Assembly: GCF_001619985.1 (NCBI RefSeq)
Contig: NW_017264200.1
Coordinates: forward strand, 1,116,001 to 1,180,000
DNA length: 64,000 nucleotides
DNA from: Xylona heveae TC161
Lineage: Eukaryota > Ascomycota > Xylonomycetes > Xylonales > Xylonaceae
Direction of reading: 5' to 3'
The first letter of the stretch is position 1. Every line of letters starts with the position of its first letter. Of the stretch, positions 47,301 through 57,529 are shown piece after piece. A program made the position numbers and the translations under genes. Below the pieces are notes generated by a model that had not been told where the DNA came from, ran no database searches, and saw nothing but the letters and a program-made list of their open reading frames with translations.

Positions 47301-47855
47301 CCGCCCCCGCCCCAAAAACGCCAAGCCCTCGTCGCAGACGTATGGCACATTGGTGCCGGGGGCGCTATTACGGGACTCAGCGACGACAAGGCCGAGTGGG
47401 AAGAAATGCGCACAAAGCTCGACAGCGCCCTGAGCTCGTTTGTCTCGTCCAAGCGCAAATCGTCACGGTCGTCCGTCTCCGCATCTACTGCCACATCTCT
47501 CCGCGGATCCCGCGCTACTTCTACCAATGCCGAGGCCGCCGGTGCTCTCGGTGCTCTCGGTACTGGTGCCGGCGCTGGCGGTGTTGCTCCCACGGGCGGT
47601 CTCGTCACCGACCCCGTAGCGGTCGATACTGAAGAAGTCGACGCCGACCCGGATATCGATGCCCTTCTCCCCGCGGACGACGACGACGATGATGATGACG
47701 TTGACAATAATAACGCTAATGGCGAAAACGGCGCACCTCCTCTGAATGGTGCGCAGGTGGCTGTACTCCCCATGCCCGCGGCCATGGTCCGGCCCGGCGG
47801 CGTGGGGTTCTTGCCCCCGGGTACACCCGTCCTGCAGGTCCGCATGGAGCGATAG
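44385..47855 (+). CDS. ABZ1: Fused aminodeoxychorismate (PABA) synthase
   Basis: A single-exon gene of 1156 residues. Residues about 10-225 are a class-I glutamine amidotransferase with DAYDSFTNN, the nucleophile in GICLGFQ (about 97) and VQFHPES (about 206). A PabB/chorismate-binding part follows, with GDSYELCLTGQ (about 546), LRPIKGT (about 616), ERAENLMILDLIRHD and GSMTGAPKRRS. The enzyme makes aminodeoxychorismate for folate from chorismate and glutamine (PabaA in A. nidulans, Abz1 in yeast). Just after DFSVVIRTAYKWDDE the domain is interrupted by about 185 low-complexity residues (about 793-978; Ser/Thr/Pro/Gln, with RS-type runs). It then resumes with WHIGAGGAITGLSD. The C-terminal 140 residues are also extra, being Ala/Gly-rich and then a long Asp run. 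No splice signals suggest that the insert is an intron. Confidence 0.92.
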   Translation: MQMDPASREQPRRILFVDAYDSFTNNIVSLLETKLPAKVTVVHLDAHIPDLGNFLEPFDAVVVGPGPGNPTLPEDIGFISQIWSLPEAQVRPTFGICLGFQSLSLASGATVGRLTQPRHGIVTEILHKGQSIFNGVGGIEATQYHSLHVDIGHPIQTRRAVSWPSELWLPTKECPLLKPLAWDCGDLVNGAVLMGVQHLERPFWGVQFHPESACTNAECIKVIENWWAEACRWNDERRGSKQRAQLPHLAVPQDVETSGSRRTSLLERCQKSSLFPLLEDWSWDNLHGKHDLQWSRIRAGSLTVPDICEAMKVQEGDAIILDSAVTREGVGRYSIIGFIMPNRTIRVTYNVESHKVFIGNEWLEVLNEDLRKYGSDIWQYLAHFMEKHKVEGGDPESPFWGGLMGFISYEAGLETIGVSQPHGAARARAPRPDLSFAFVERSIVIDHQAGQVYVQSLIPHDTTWIEMTQKEVQTSAIGSNIRKIKNVTATLSETGEILLQALADPESEAKDKKRVAEYLRHAKVVEGPREEDYRQRVRQCQESIRAGDSYELCLTGQTTISMPRVDPDNMPWTLYKNLRKRNPAPFAAYIRLGSATVLSSSPERFLCWDRTGTCQLRPIKGTVKKTKDMTKILATDILNTPKERAENLMILDLIRHDLHGVVGSGNVHVQKLMGIEEYKTVFQLVSVIEGRLPQGDEPAAEKKDGEENKVDDRSDATTKKNQKERDASLPTGLDVLAASLPPGSMTGAPKRRSCQILKELENNAPRGIYSGVIGYLDVGGAGDFSVVIRTAYKWDDESYELETPIELETPAPTPAPLSRSLSSSTSRAGGSGTANGSGNETDSNAERSVNAEQHPPAQENGTATSIRPGESRDAPAGSDGSHTPLSTQVEPSISASLTSQSQPRHSTRSRSRSASRTQRSRSRSPTRSPTRSTPAQGPEAAPSQNSQNSQSPQHQHQQQTSQTLQPPGPAAAPPPPQKRQALVADVWHIGAGGAITGLSDDKAEWEEMRTKLDSALSSFVSSKRKSSRSSVSASTATSLRGSRATSTNAEAAGALGALGTGAGAGGVAPTGGLVTDPVAVDTEEVDADPDIDALLPADDDDDDDDVDNNNANGENGAPPLNGAQVAVLPMPAAMVRPGGVGFLPPGTPVLQVRMER

Positions 47856-48142
47856 ATCCTGTGGTACTAGCAAACTTCATGGTGGCGAGGAGGGGGTTCT
47901 TTGTTATTATCCACTAGAATCCCGGGTCCCTTTTTTTTTCATGTGGTCAGGGGAAAGAAAATTGGGTTTATTTATCAATCCATTTTTTTTTTCTTCGTTC
48001 CTTGGTTCCTTACTCTTCTCAAACATTTATTACACTTCTGTATTATTGAATGTCTTTTTGCGGGGCGTTGGATCGGCATAACCTTTCTTTCCTTTCATTT
48101 ATTTATTTTTTTTATTTTTGTCAATTTTTCCCCTTATCTGTG

Positions 48143-48174
<32 letters not shown>

Positions 48175-48860
48175 TGTGTGTACTCTACACCTCGCACCTT
48201 GCGCCTTGCGCCGCCTCAATGAAGCTGCATCCAGGATCCAGGTATATCTTTTTTCTCCACTCTCTATTTCCTTTTTTTTATTCTCCCTTTTTCACGCTCT
48301 GCGTCCTATAGCTAATTGTACTGTATTGTACTGTTACCTTGTTACCCCCTTCAACGTTAAGGATCAGACATGGTCCTTTTGTGGACAGTGGGTGTAATTA
48401 GGTAACTTACGAGTAGTACGTTGGTAAGTGGAAGGCTGAAGGGAAGAAATGAAATTGTATATAGTATAAGGTAGTAAGTAGTGTTTGATGAAGATCAAAT
48501 GCATGCAGTACATATATATAGATATGTATATATATGGAAAAGAAAAATAATGCGTGTTAGAATCGAACGGATATGAAATGACAAGATGACTGAATGGATA
48601 TATACAAAAATATTTAAAATAGAAAACAAAAGGAGGGGGTAGATGTAGTATGGACAGCTAACTCCCGGGTCTTTCAGAGTCTATACAAGGTACAAGGTTG
48701 ATATATTTAGAGAAGTAAATCGTAGAAGGAGGAAAAAAGGGGGGCGTGAAATGATAAGATGGGAAATAAAATGGGATAAAGGAAAGTAGATAATAAGAAA
48801 GGAAATGAAATGGAGTAAAAGAAATTAAAAAGGAAAATTAATGAGAGGAAAAGAAATCAG
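47856..48860. other. Intergenic, convergent 3' regions with microsatellites
   Basis: About 1 kb between the PABA synthase and dolichyl-diphosphatase stops. It is T-rich, contains (CT)12 at 48143-48166 followed by (GT)4, and becomes A/G-rich at 48720-48850. No gene is seen. Confidence 0.6.
48143..48174. repeat. (CT)12(GT)4 microsatellite
   Basis: Twelve CT units run directly into GT units in the 3' flank of the PABA synthase gene. Confidence 0.85.
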
Positions 48861-49744
48861 CTAAAGAGACTTGCCAGTCCAATCGTCTCTGAGCTTCAAC
48901 TTTCGCCGTCGTTTCGTCTGCCATTTATCCCACCCCGCATCCACCAGGTCCTCATTGACAATGAGATCCCTCATTCTCGCCATTTTCGCCCACTGCAAGT
49001 CCAGCGCCCAGTCTATCCATCCGGCCTGTCGCAGGTAACTTGTAAACAGGAACCAAAAGATCGCGCAGAAGACGCCGGCGAGACAGCCCACGATGACTTG
49101 CTTGGGCGTGTGGTAGTTGAGGTAGATTCGACTGGCGGCGACGGCGGCAGCAGACACGAGTGCTAGAAGCGAGAGCAGTGCCCGCTCTGCGAATGATGAT
49201 GCTGATGATGGTGATGCGGGGCCGTGTGAGAACGATGATGATGAGGATGATGAGCCCGGGTTGGGAACGTGGCGGAACAGCAGGAAGAAGGTCAAGGACA
49301 TGCTGAAGAAGGTGACGAATTGCGCGTGGGATGAGGGCATCCCGTACCCTTTGCCGTTCATTTCTATGGTATGTCAGTATGAACCATCAAAGACTGGAGA
49401 GTCTGAGGAAAGAGGAGGAGGGGGAGGGAACTGACGACTAGGCCGTTCTTCTTTAATGTACCGCTTCAACCCCCAATTCAAGGCCTCGCAAGCCAGTTGA
49501 CCGGCAAACATGAGGAGGATCTCGACTTCGCGCGTCGACCATATTAATGTCGCATACGCGACACAGAGACCCTGTGGGACCAGCGCGAGCCATGCGCATA
49601 TGTATGAGATGGGGTCATCGGGGTTCTAGGGCAGTCAGTACATTCTGAAGCTTTATAGTCTCATAGCCGTTGAGGCATAATGGAAATGAAACTTACGTAG
49701 TGGACATGCGTCAAGGACAAAGACGCAAGTGGTGGGCCTTCCAT
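48861..49744 (-). CDS. CAX4: Dolichyl-diphosphatase (CAX4/DOLPP1 type)
   Basis: Three exons on the minus strand: 49744-49697, 49625-49436 and 49363-48861. They total 741 nt and 246 residues in phase. The PAP2 phosphatase motifs are visible. KRYIKEERPS gives KxxxxxxRP, GKGYGMPSSHAQ gives PSSH, and SRIYLNYHTPKQVIVG gives SRxxxxxHxxxxD-like, with Gln at the usual Asp. Four hydrophobic segments fit the ER membrane enzyme that dephosphorylates dolichyl diphosphate on the lumenal side, recycling the carrier for N-glycosylation. The second donor is GTCAGT, a less common form. It is divergent from the RBR ligase gene and convergent with PABA synthase. A Ser/His-rich loop after residue 110 is an extra low-complexity insert. 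Confidence 0.88.
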
Positions 49745-50443
49745 GATGAGGAAAAGAGACGCGCAGACTCCCGGCTCTATTCGCTCTCTCCGATACACTC
49801 CTCGACCATGAGCAAGACCCGAACGGCTCGATCTGAGCTCAAGAGAGTGTGTGTGAGGTGATGCCCGGTCTTTTAAAACAGGGAGCGGTCAGGTTCAATG
49901 ACCTGAGCCTGTTTGAGAAAATGGAGCAACCCGGCGGTTGTGTGACGACGTGACATGGGTGGTCCAATACTAATGCCCGTAGTAGTACAAGACAGAGTTC
50001 CTGGCAGCGCGAGATACCAATGGCCCCACCCACTTTGTTGGCAGCGGCAAGTATCTAGCCGAAGCTAACTGCCGGGCAAAGGCTCGGATCAAGTTTAAAA
50101 GTAGATCTCGATAACTGATCAATTGATTAGATTATGTTGATTAGATTAATCCTAGATAACGATAAGATCTGACATCTGTGCCGCTTAAAGTGGCCCGAGG
50201 GTCTAGAATTATGACTGAGCGACTATTACCGTAGTAATTATCCTTGCCACTGACTCAATCATTCACTTTCCTTTTGCTGTCACCCCACAAATGTTTCAAT
50301 CTGAGATTATTAATGACTTTGATATTGCATCGGATGGACCTTAATTTTAGCCCGATTTTGATCTCTTTTTCTCCATACCTTTTCGAGTTTCCCCGCTCAT
50401 AACATTTGGCGTGATTCGGGGCCACTCTCGCCAGTCCCCCGCT
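49745..50443. promoter_or_regulatory. Divergent promoter region with a TGACTCA site
   Basis: About 700 bp between two divergent genes. TGACTCA at 50251-50257 is the core bound by Gcn4/CpcA and AP-1-type bZIP factors, about 190 bp upstream of the RBR ligase ATG. Its use is not shown. No other gene is seen. Confidence 0.45.
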
Positions 50444-52512
50444 ATGGCTGATACTGCTGATTTGGGCGATGATGAGCGTGAAATTGAATTGTCCTCTATT
50501 GCTGCCATATTTCCAGAACTCACTTTTCAGTCTGGCGAGTCTTATGTCGCCTCGATAGATTTGCCAGTCGAACCTGCGCAGCCGCTTCCTGTCAGCTTTC
50601 CTGGCCTCATAGATGGAGCTCCGCCAGTCGACTTGCCGACTCCTCCTACCTCAGACATAGCAAGTGAGGGAGAATCCACTGAGAGAGTGGAAAGGCCGCT
50701 GTCGAAATCGGCGCAGAAAAGTCCAGATCGTCAGGTTGATGTACCGAGGGAAATTCATTCGTTATCTCATCTGCCTCCGTTACGGCTCCGCATTAGCCTG
50801 CCCCAAGGATATCCGGCAGAGAAACCGCCGCTTTATGAGCTATCGACCAATCCTCCTTGGCTGCCAAGAGAGGCGCTGCGCCGATTAGAAGAAGAAGGTA
50901 ATGCGTTGTGGGAAGAGCTTGGGAGAGACCAGGTCGTGTTTGCCTATCTCGACCACCTGCAGCAGGCGGCTGAACGCAACTTTGACCTTATCCAACACGA
51001 GAATGATACTCTGGAGGTCTCGCAGGGGACAAAGATTGCTCTACTGGATTTTGATATCAATTCAAAGCGGGAAAAGTTTGCACACGAATCTTTTGAATGC
51101 GGGGTTTGCTTAGGTTCGTCTTTTTTTTTATCTCCCCTACCCGCGAGGGTGACTTTAATCACTGACAGTGGGTTTTAGAACCGAAAAAGGGCTCCGTCTG
51201 CCACCGCATGAGCTCCTGTTCTCATGTATTCTGCGTTAGTTGTCTTCAGGACTTTTACAATACTTGCATTTCAGAAGGCGATATCTCCCAAGTGAGATGC
51301 TTGGCGCCAGACTGTGGTAAAGAGGACCCAGGCCGAGGAGCTGCCAACGACCAACGGAACAGACGGAAGAAAAAGGCAGAGCGTACACTTTCACCGAGCG
51401 AACTCCTACAAATCCCACTTGACAAGGACATGGTCAAGCGGTATGTGGAATTGAAACGGAAAAAGAAACTCGAGTCCGACAAGACAACCGTATACTGCCC
51501 ACGCACCTGGTGCCAAGGGGCGGCTCGATCCAAGAAACATCCTAAACCCAAGAATCTTTCCGAAGCACTCACATACGAATCCGACTCTGACTCTGACGGA
51601 GAAAACGGACGAGCATCGAAACAAACCGACAACGATGACAGCAGCAGCAACGCTTTGCCTCCACCCGAGGAACGTATTGCCGTATGCGAAGACTGCGCCT
51701 ATGCATTTTGTCGTGTCTGTCTAGGCGGCTGGCACGGCGAATACGCTCGCTGCTGGCCTCGCTCGCAGGGCGAATTGACCGAAGAAGAAAAGGCATCCTA
51801 CGACTATCTCCGACAACACACAACCCCATGTCCCACATGCTCGTCGCCCGCCCAGAAAACCCACGGGTGCAACCACATGCGGTGCTTCCAGTGCGGCACC
51901 CACTTTTGCTACCTCTGTAGCGCGTGGCTCTGCGAGTCCAATCCCTACCAGCACTTTAATCAAAAGGGCCGTGGATGTTATATGCGCCTGTGGGAATTGG
52001 AAGAAGGCGACGAAGGAAATGGCGCGGGCGGCGTAGCTTTTGCCGGTGCGCGTGGCTTGGAGAATGAGGCTGCTCTCTTGGACGACCTCGAAGATAACCC
52101 TCCTCTTCCTCCTCCTGCCCCTGCTCCGCCCCGCGCGGCCGAAATTCCACAGATTATTCTTCAACTCGAGCAAGGTCCACCTCCTGCAGCCCCTCCTCCT
52201 CCTCCTCCACAAAATAATCCGCCTCGCGCGCCTGCGCAAGCTCCAGCACGGGGTCAAGGCAACCGCCCCGGTGGTGGTGGCGGTGCAAACGGGAGGGCTG
52301 GAAACGCCGGTGGCGGCGCTGGTGGTGGTGGAGGAGGAGCACCGCCGAGAGCACCCCGCGAGCGAGGCCCTCCCGGCGCTGGCCTCCGGCGATTTCTCGA
52401 ACTCGTAGAAAACGACGAAGAAGACGAATGGGACAGCGACGAACTCGATGACGATGGCGATTTTTTCGATCGGCGAAACGGACACGACCCGTGGGAAATT
52501 CCTCTTCGATGA
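50444..52512 (+). CDS. RWD-RBR E3 ubiquitin ligase (RNF14/Itt1-like), 667 aa
   Basis: Exons 50444-51113 and 51179-52512 give 2004 nt in phase. The start is the ATG at 50444; the frame is open further up, but only with a GTG. An N-terminal RWD domain (about 10-185) leads to RING1 (CGVCLEPKKGSVCHRM, then CSHVFCVSC), then the IBR (VYCPRTWCQG, then CEDCAYAFCRVCLGGWH). RING2 follows (PCPTCSSPAQKTHGCNHMRC), in which the Cys of GCNHM (about residue 453) is the expected thioester residue. This order matches RNF14 and yeast Itt1, linked in other organisms to translation and stalled-ribosome surveillance. An acidic Ser-rich insert sits inside the IBR. The C-terminal 170 residues are low-complexity: Pro-rich, then Gly-rich, then Asp/Glu-rich. 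Confidence 0.9.
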
Positions 52513-52754
52513 CTGCAGTAGTGATCGCATTCTTCCATTCATACATCATTTTTCCCTCTTCCTTTTCCCTTTCACCTCACCCATACCTATAGTTTGTTAA
52601 ACTTCATTTCATTCCATTCCAATTTATATTAACTTCTATGTCGCAGCCCTTTTCTATTTTCTTCATTTCCCCCCTTCGATATTCTTTTTTATATCCTTGA
52701 TTCTTTCTCCATATCCTTTTTATATATATTCACGGACTCCCTAGACCCTTTTAT

Positions 52755-52790
52755 CTTCTTCTTCTTCTTCTTCTTCTTCTTCTTCTTCTT
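52755..52790. repeat. (CTT)12 microsatellite
   Basis: Twelve perfect CTT units in the 3' flank of the RBR ligase gene. Confidence 0.9.
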
Positions 52791-52992
52791 GACTTTTGTT
52801 TTCAATGAATCAAAAGAATCATGAGGTTTTCGTGCAAATTGATATCAACGTTGTAAATTTGTCGCAAGCGTTGCAGAGTACAGACTTGATGTGCATTATT
52901 AGGAGCGGCGTATATAGTAGTACTATATTCACATATTACATTTTCTGCTTGTTGATATCAGATATTGGTCTTCTTCATCTTTACATCTTACT

Positions 52993-53052
52993 CTACGCTT
53001 TATGCTACGCTTTATGCTACGCTTTATGCTACGCTTTATGCTACGTCTTATG
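52993..53052. repeat. 12-bp tandem array (CTACGCTTTATG)
   Basis: Four perfect copies of CTACGCTTTATG (52993-53040) followed by one diverged copy (CTACGTCTTATG). Confidence 0.9.
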
Positions 53053-53458
53053 TTACGTCGTGCTGTGAAATTTTACTGCAACTGGAAAAGAATAAGTTGA
53101 ATGGAATATATATCGACTATAAAGAGAAAGAGACAAACGTCAAATACATTTCCAACTGTCTTGCATGACGCCAAGGAACGCCTTGATTTACTGAATGTTT
53201 AAAAGCAAAAGATTAAAATAGAATGAAATGAAACAAAACGAAATGAAATGAAAATAAAAAAAGGAAAAAATACAAATTGAGATAAAAAAAAAATAAAGAA
53301 GTTTATACTATTTCCCAGTCCCCACGGACTACAGGCTCCGTTTTTCTCACTTTTTCCCTGGCCAACTCACTTACCATCCACCAGCGCCACCACCACCTCC
53401 TCCTTCTCCCACCACCGCCGCCGCCGCCGCCCACCAAAAAAAACAAGTAAAAGCATAA

Positions 53459-55121
53459 TCACTCATTATTACTCGTACCCGCATTCGCAGCGGCAGCAAC
53501 GGAAGCAGCCTCCTGTTTCGCCGCCGCAATCTTCGCGTGATAATGCGGATCGAAATTCTTGCCTTGATATCCCGGACCAGACCGTGCACCAGCACCACCA
53601 GCACCACCAGGTCCACCTGCAGGACCACTAGCAACACCACCTGCGCGGGGAACATATTGTTTCTTATTCGGCGCCTGACCACCAGCACCACCACCACCAC
53701 CACCACCGCTACCAGCCGCCGCACCCCCGGACGCAGCACCCGGACCGGCAGCACCTTGCGCAGACCCACCAGGGACGTTCAAACGGGCATCATCCGCCTT
53801 TCTCTTCAGCAGCGGGGCGGACGCCTCGACCGCATGGCGCACCGCACCCGGGACATACGGAGTGCGCATATTATCCCTTGAATGGAGCAGATTATCCGAC
53901 CTGACCCAGAAATCCATGGCAGCAATGGACCCTGCGGAGGTGACATTCATGAAGCGATCCAAAAAAGCCATCATCCTGCCTGCGAAATTGAGGACGCCGG
54001 TCGCGCTTTCGGGCACGCCAAACTGTTCTCCGATCTTGGACTTCATGGCCGCGTCGATTTCGTGGGCGACGCGCGCGCCCTGCTGCGGGTTGCGCACGTG
54101 GGTGATGATGTCGTTGTACTTGTCCGCGAGCCAGGCGAGGCTGCCGTGGTTTGCGATGGCGGTGTCTTCGAACAGGCCGGGGAGGAAGCGCTCGGGGCAT
54201 TTTTTGAGGATGTAGCGCACGGCGGACATGATGGCTTCGGCTTCGGCCGGGTTCGAGGACACGTTGGTCCGCAGCGTCTTGTAGAGCCCGCTGTAGATGA
54301 TCCCGCGCACGGTGTAGAAGCTGTCGCCAAAGGGCGACGAGATGCAGAAGTGGATGATGTGGTGTAGCCCGTTGTACGCCTTGATGCGCAGCTTTTCTTC
54401 GTCTTCTTCGAGGTAGTACAGCAGCTGCCGCACGCTTTCGTCCTTGGCGAAGAGGTAGTAGGTTTCGAAGGCGAGACGGACGGCGCTGAGACGCGCGCTG
54501 AGGGTCGAGGTGTCGTCGGGGGTGTGCGGGGTGGCGGCTGCGGAGAGGATGGATCGGTAGGATTGGTGTCTCTGTGTAAGTTGGGGTGTTAGAATGGGAT
54601 ATACGTTTTTTAAATCATTGTGGAATCGGATAGGGTTGGGGGTTGTAAGATTTTTTTAGTTTTGTTTTGGATTTTATTTCATGTTCTTTTTCCATTGTAG
54701 GTCTGTGGAGAAGGGGAAAAAGGGGTAATGGAGAGGTAATGGAAGAGAGCATGGTATGAGAGCAAATGCATACCTCCTCATCTGGAAGACTCATATTATG
54801 ACATTTCTTTTCCCAAGCGTGTAGGTCTTCGGCGGTATACTCGATAGGATCCCATTTGCCCCTTGTTCGACCGACATGTCGACTGGGTATATCATCATCA
54901 GGGGCACCTCCTGCGCCGTTGATGTCGTCTTCTTCGCCCTTGTCATTGGTTTCTAGCCCATCGTGTTCAGAGGGAGTAACAGGACTGCGCTGATCTTCGG
55001 GATACTCGGCCATTTCTTCAGCCCAGTCTCCCACGGGAGATAGTTGATCAAGCAGATCATACGGTGCCTCGTCGTGCGGGTCGTGCGCGAGCTCAGGTAT
55101 ATTTTTCCTCGGCGGAGCCAT
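53459..55121 (-). CDS. Conserved-looking protein of unknown function, 486 aa
   Basis: Exon 1 is 55121-54774 and exon 2 is 54571-53459 (1461 nt in phase). The 202-nt intron is long for this window and has a GTATGC donor and an ACACAG acceptor. The N-terminal 115 residues are acidic and Pro/Asp-rich and probably disordered (MAPPRKNIPELAHDPHDEAP start). Residues about 117-370 form a mixed helical domain, beginning RHQSYRSILSAAATP and continuing through YYLFAKDESVRQLLYYLEED. It contains no catalytic motif that I recognise. A Gly/Ala-rich low-complexity segment follows at about 385-450, then a short charged C terminus. Codon use and GC3 are strongly biased, consistent with a real expressed gene. 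I do not recognise the family. Convergent with the RBR ligase, divergent from the MMTAG protein. Confidence 0.75.
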
Positions 55122-56123
55122 TTTCCGGCCTATTTCCTGCTACTGCTGACGATGATGATATTGTAACTCCGATTGAGTATCACGGCTTTGGTGAAGGAAA
55201 ATAAATTTCTTATATGAATATTCGTCCCTTTCCTGACCGAACAAAAAAACATCAAGTGACCTTGAAAAGAAAAAGGGAATCAAAGCAAGGAATGGATCTC
55301 GAAGAGACATATATTCGCCGCAGGGAATCAGATAAAGGAAACACATGGTCGTGAATGAACCGCTAGCTGGGGAGGTGTAAGGATTGCCCGTCCATGTGAA
55401 TGGCCATGCTCGAATTCGCAAACAAGAACAAAGAACAATAATTCATGCTAAACATGTAGTAATCAAGCAAATAAAAGTTTCTATCAAGGGTATGTATCCG
55501 TCGAGGTATACGATTGCCATGCCGAATGCGGTGTAGAGAGAGACACTAGAGAGCGTTCTTTGTCTGGGACAGTTGAGGTGGAGATAGTAGTTGAATTAAG
55601 ACGATGAATGTACTCGAGTGACAGAGTGAGCATCTAGAATTGTTAGTTGCAGGTATTGCTTTCCACATGTTTTGTGATGCCTATTCATTTGCTTTTCTCT
55701 ACGTGAGCCATAAAAGTTCATAAGAGTATACAGTTGTTTGGGGCTGTTTGTAAACCAAACATGTCGACGACAGGGACATCCATATTGAGACGAGTCTAGA
55801 ATTTCTTTCAAGGGAGTGCATTGAAGTAGATTCAATGACTTCGAACAAGTCAAAATGCTTAAACAACTTCCAAAAAGGATCAAGACTATTGGATATAATC
55901 CCCTGCCCTTCTCCATGTCTGCTTCCACACGCTTTGTCTGCGAGAACAAAACAAAGTGACGTTTTGGGCTTAGAATGGTCCGAGCTTCTTCCCCACTCTC
56001 TTACCCTGCTCCGTCCTAGATGTTGGATCTTAAACACCAAATAAACGGGCTTGACGCAATCCAACCTTAAACTTGCACCTCAAAATACATACACCAGAAT
56101 CCCAAGACTAGAATCCTCTAGCA
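55122..56123. promoter_or_regulatory. Divergent intergenic region
   Basis: About 1 kb between the unknown 486-aa gene and the MMTAG gene, which are transcribed away from each other. No gene is seen. Open frames are AT-rich and lack splice or start support. Confidence 0.5.
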
Positions 56124-57345
56124 ATGGATCTAGTAGCAAGTGTGCGAAAAGAAGGGAGCCGGTATGTCTTGCAATTCCAATTCGAAACGGGAACCGTTCC
56201 CACCCAAGAGCAACTTGACTGATTCATGTTCACCCAATGTAGCGGCGGTCGCGGGGAATTCAAATGGGAAGATGTCCAAGGCAGTACCCGTCGAGAGAAT
56301 TACTTGGGCCACTCGTTGATGGCGCGTACGTTCTACCATCGTTTTATCCATCCTTTTTCTTCCAAAACCCTCTCAACCCACAAAAACGAATCCCCCAATT
56401 CCAGGGAAGGAGTAACATTTCTAACATACGTCACATACAGCTGTCGGGCGCTGGCAACAAGGCCGCGATCTATCATGGTACGCCAAATCAGGCGCGCCCA
56501 ACGCCGACGCCGATGCCGAAGCTTCCTCGGCCGCGGATGCCCGCGCCGAAGAGATTCGTCGAGTCAAAGAAGCCGAACAAGACGCGCTGGCTGCCGCGCT
56601 GGGATTCGCGCCGACACCGCGCCGCCTTGACTCTGGTGGGGGCGCAAGCAGAGCGGAGATCGAAAAGGCAGTACAAGAAACAACTGCCGATGATGATGAA
56701 GGTGCCGGTGCAGCAGCGGATAAAGTGGATCGCAAGGGAAGATATGATGTCGACATTGACAATGCCGAAGGGGGAGGCCGCGGTGTCGGATATGGAGGGT
56801 TTGGAGGTCGGCAGATTGGCCCAGTGGGAGATTCCGATACGCTAGGTGGAGAAGGAGTTGGATTGGCAAGAGGTGGGATTTTGGGTGGGGAAAGTGGTGG
56901 GGAGCGCCGCGCACGGCATAGTCGCCGGGGTGAGCGGGAACGGGAGGATGATTACGGACGTGAGGATAGACATCGACGAAGAAGAAAAGAAGAGAGAAGG
57001 GAAAGAGAAAGAGACAGAGTTCGTGGATATGATCGGGGATTTGATCGCGAACGAGGACGGGATCGGAGCCATGAAAGACGGCGAGATCGACGCCGAGAGA
57101 GAAGCCGCGAGGATCGTCATCATCGACATGAGCAGCATCACCGTCGACATGGCCGGAGTCGAAGCCGCAGCCGGAGTAGAGATAAGAGGGAGAGAAGCCC
57201 TGGAGACAGAGCTACCTCTCCTCGAGGTGATCGTCGGCGAGACAGAGACGATACCTATGGCGACAGACGCGGTGCGTATCGAGGAAGTGAGAGGAGAAGA
57301 TACAGCGACGATAGGTATGGCGACGATGACAGACGACGGCGGTGA
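56124..57345 (+). CDS. MMTAG (multiple-myeloma tumour-associated protein 2)-domain protein
   Basis: Exons 56124-56161, 56243-56325 and 56441-57345 total 1026 nt and 341 residues in phase. The first exon is only 38 nt. The spliced N terminus reads GRGEFKWEDVQGSTRRENYL, then [20 protein letters not shown], which is the conserved MMTAG motif in the right order. Each of the two introns falls inside that motif. An Ala/Glu-rich helix (about 75-125) and Gly-rich segment follow. The C-terminal 160 residues are Arg/Asp/Glu/Ser-rich with RS and RD dipeptides, as in splicing-associated proteins. The molecular function is not established for the family. The RS-rich tail suggests a nuclear, RNA-linked role by inference. 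Confidence 0.85.
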
Positions 57346-57529
57346 GGTGTACAGACTTTACAGACTTTGACGCATTACAATGTGTAACATGATACCCGGA
57401 GAAAGGAAGCATCTAGCTTTGGATTGAATAAAAAAAAAAGTCTCATGCGACGATCTAAAGAATTCTTTTGAAAATAAATCTATACTTTTATTTCTATGGA
57501 CAAGTGATAAAAATCCAAGACACATTATT

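Larger units (their letters stand above)
52513..53458. other. Intergenic, convergent 3' regions with tandem repeats
   Basis: About 950 bp between two 3' ends, with (CTT)12 at 52755-52790 and a 12-bp tandem array at 52993-53052. A-rich stretches follow at 53200-53300. No gene is seen. Confidence 0.6.

Noticed and set aside
46720-47845. Long frames in other phases over the PABA synthase insert
   Set aside because: GC-rich low-complexity DNA opens all frames. The plus-strand frame with conserved motifs on both sides is the real one.
52993-53052. Direct repeats that might suggest a CRISPR-like array
   Set aside because: Units are adjacent without spacers, and the genome is eukaryotic.
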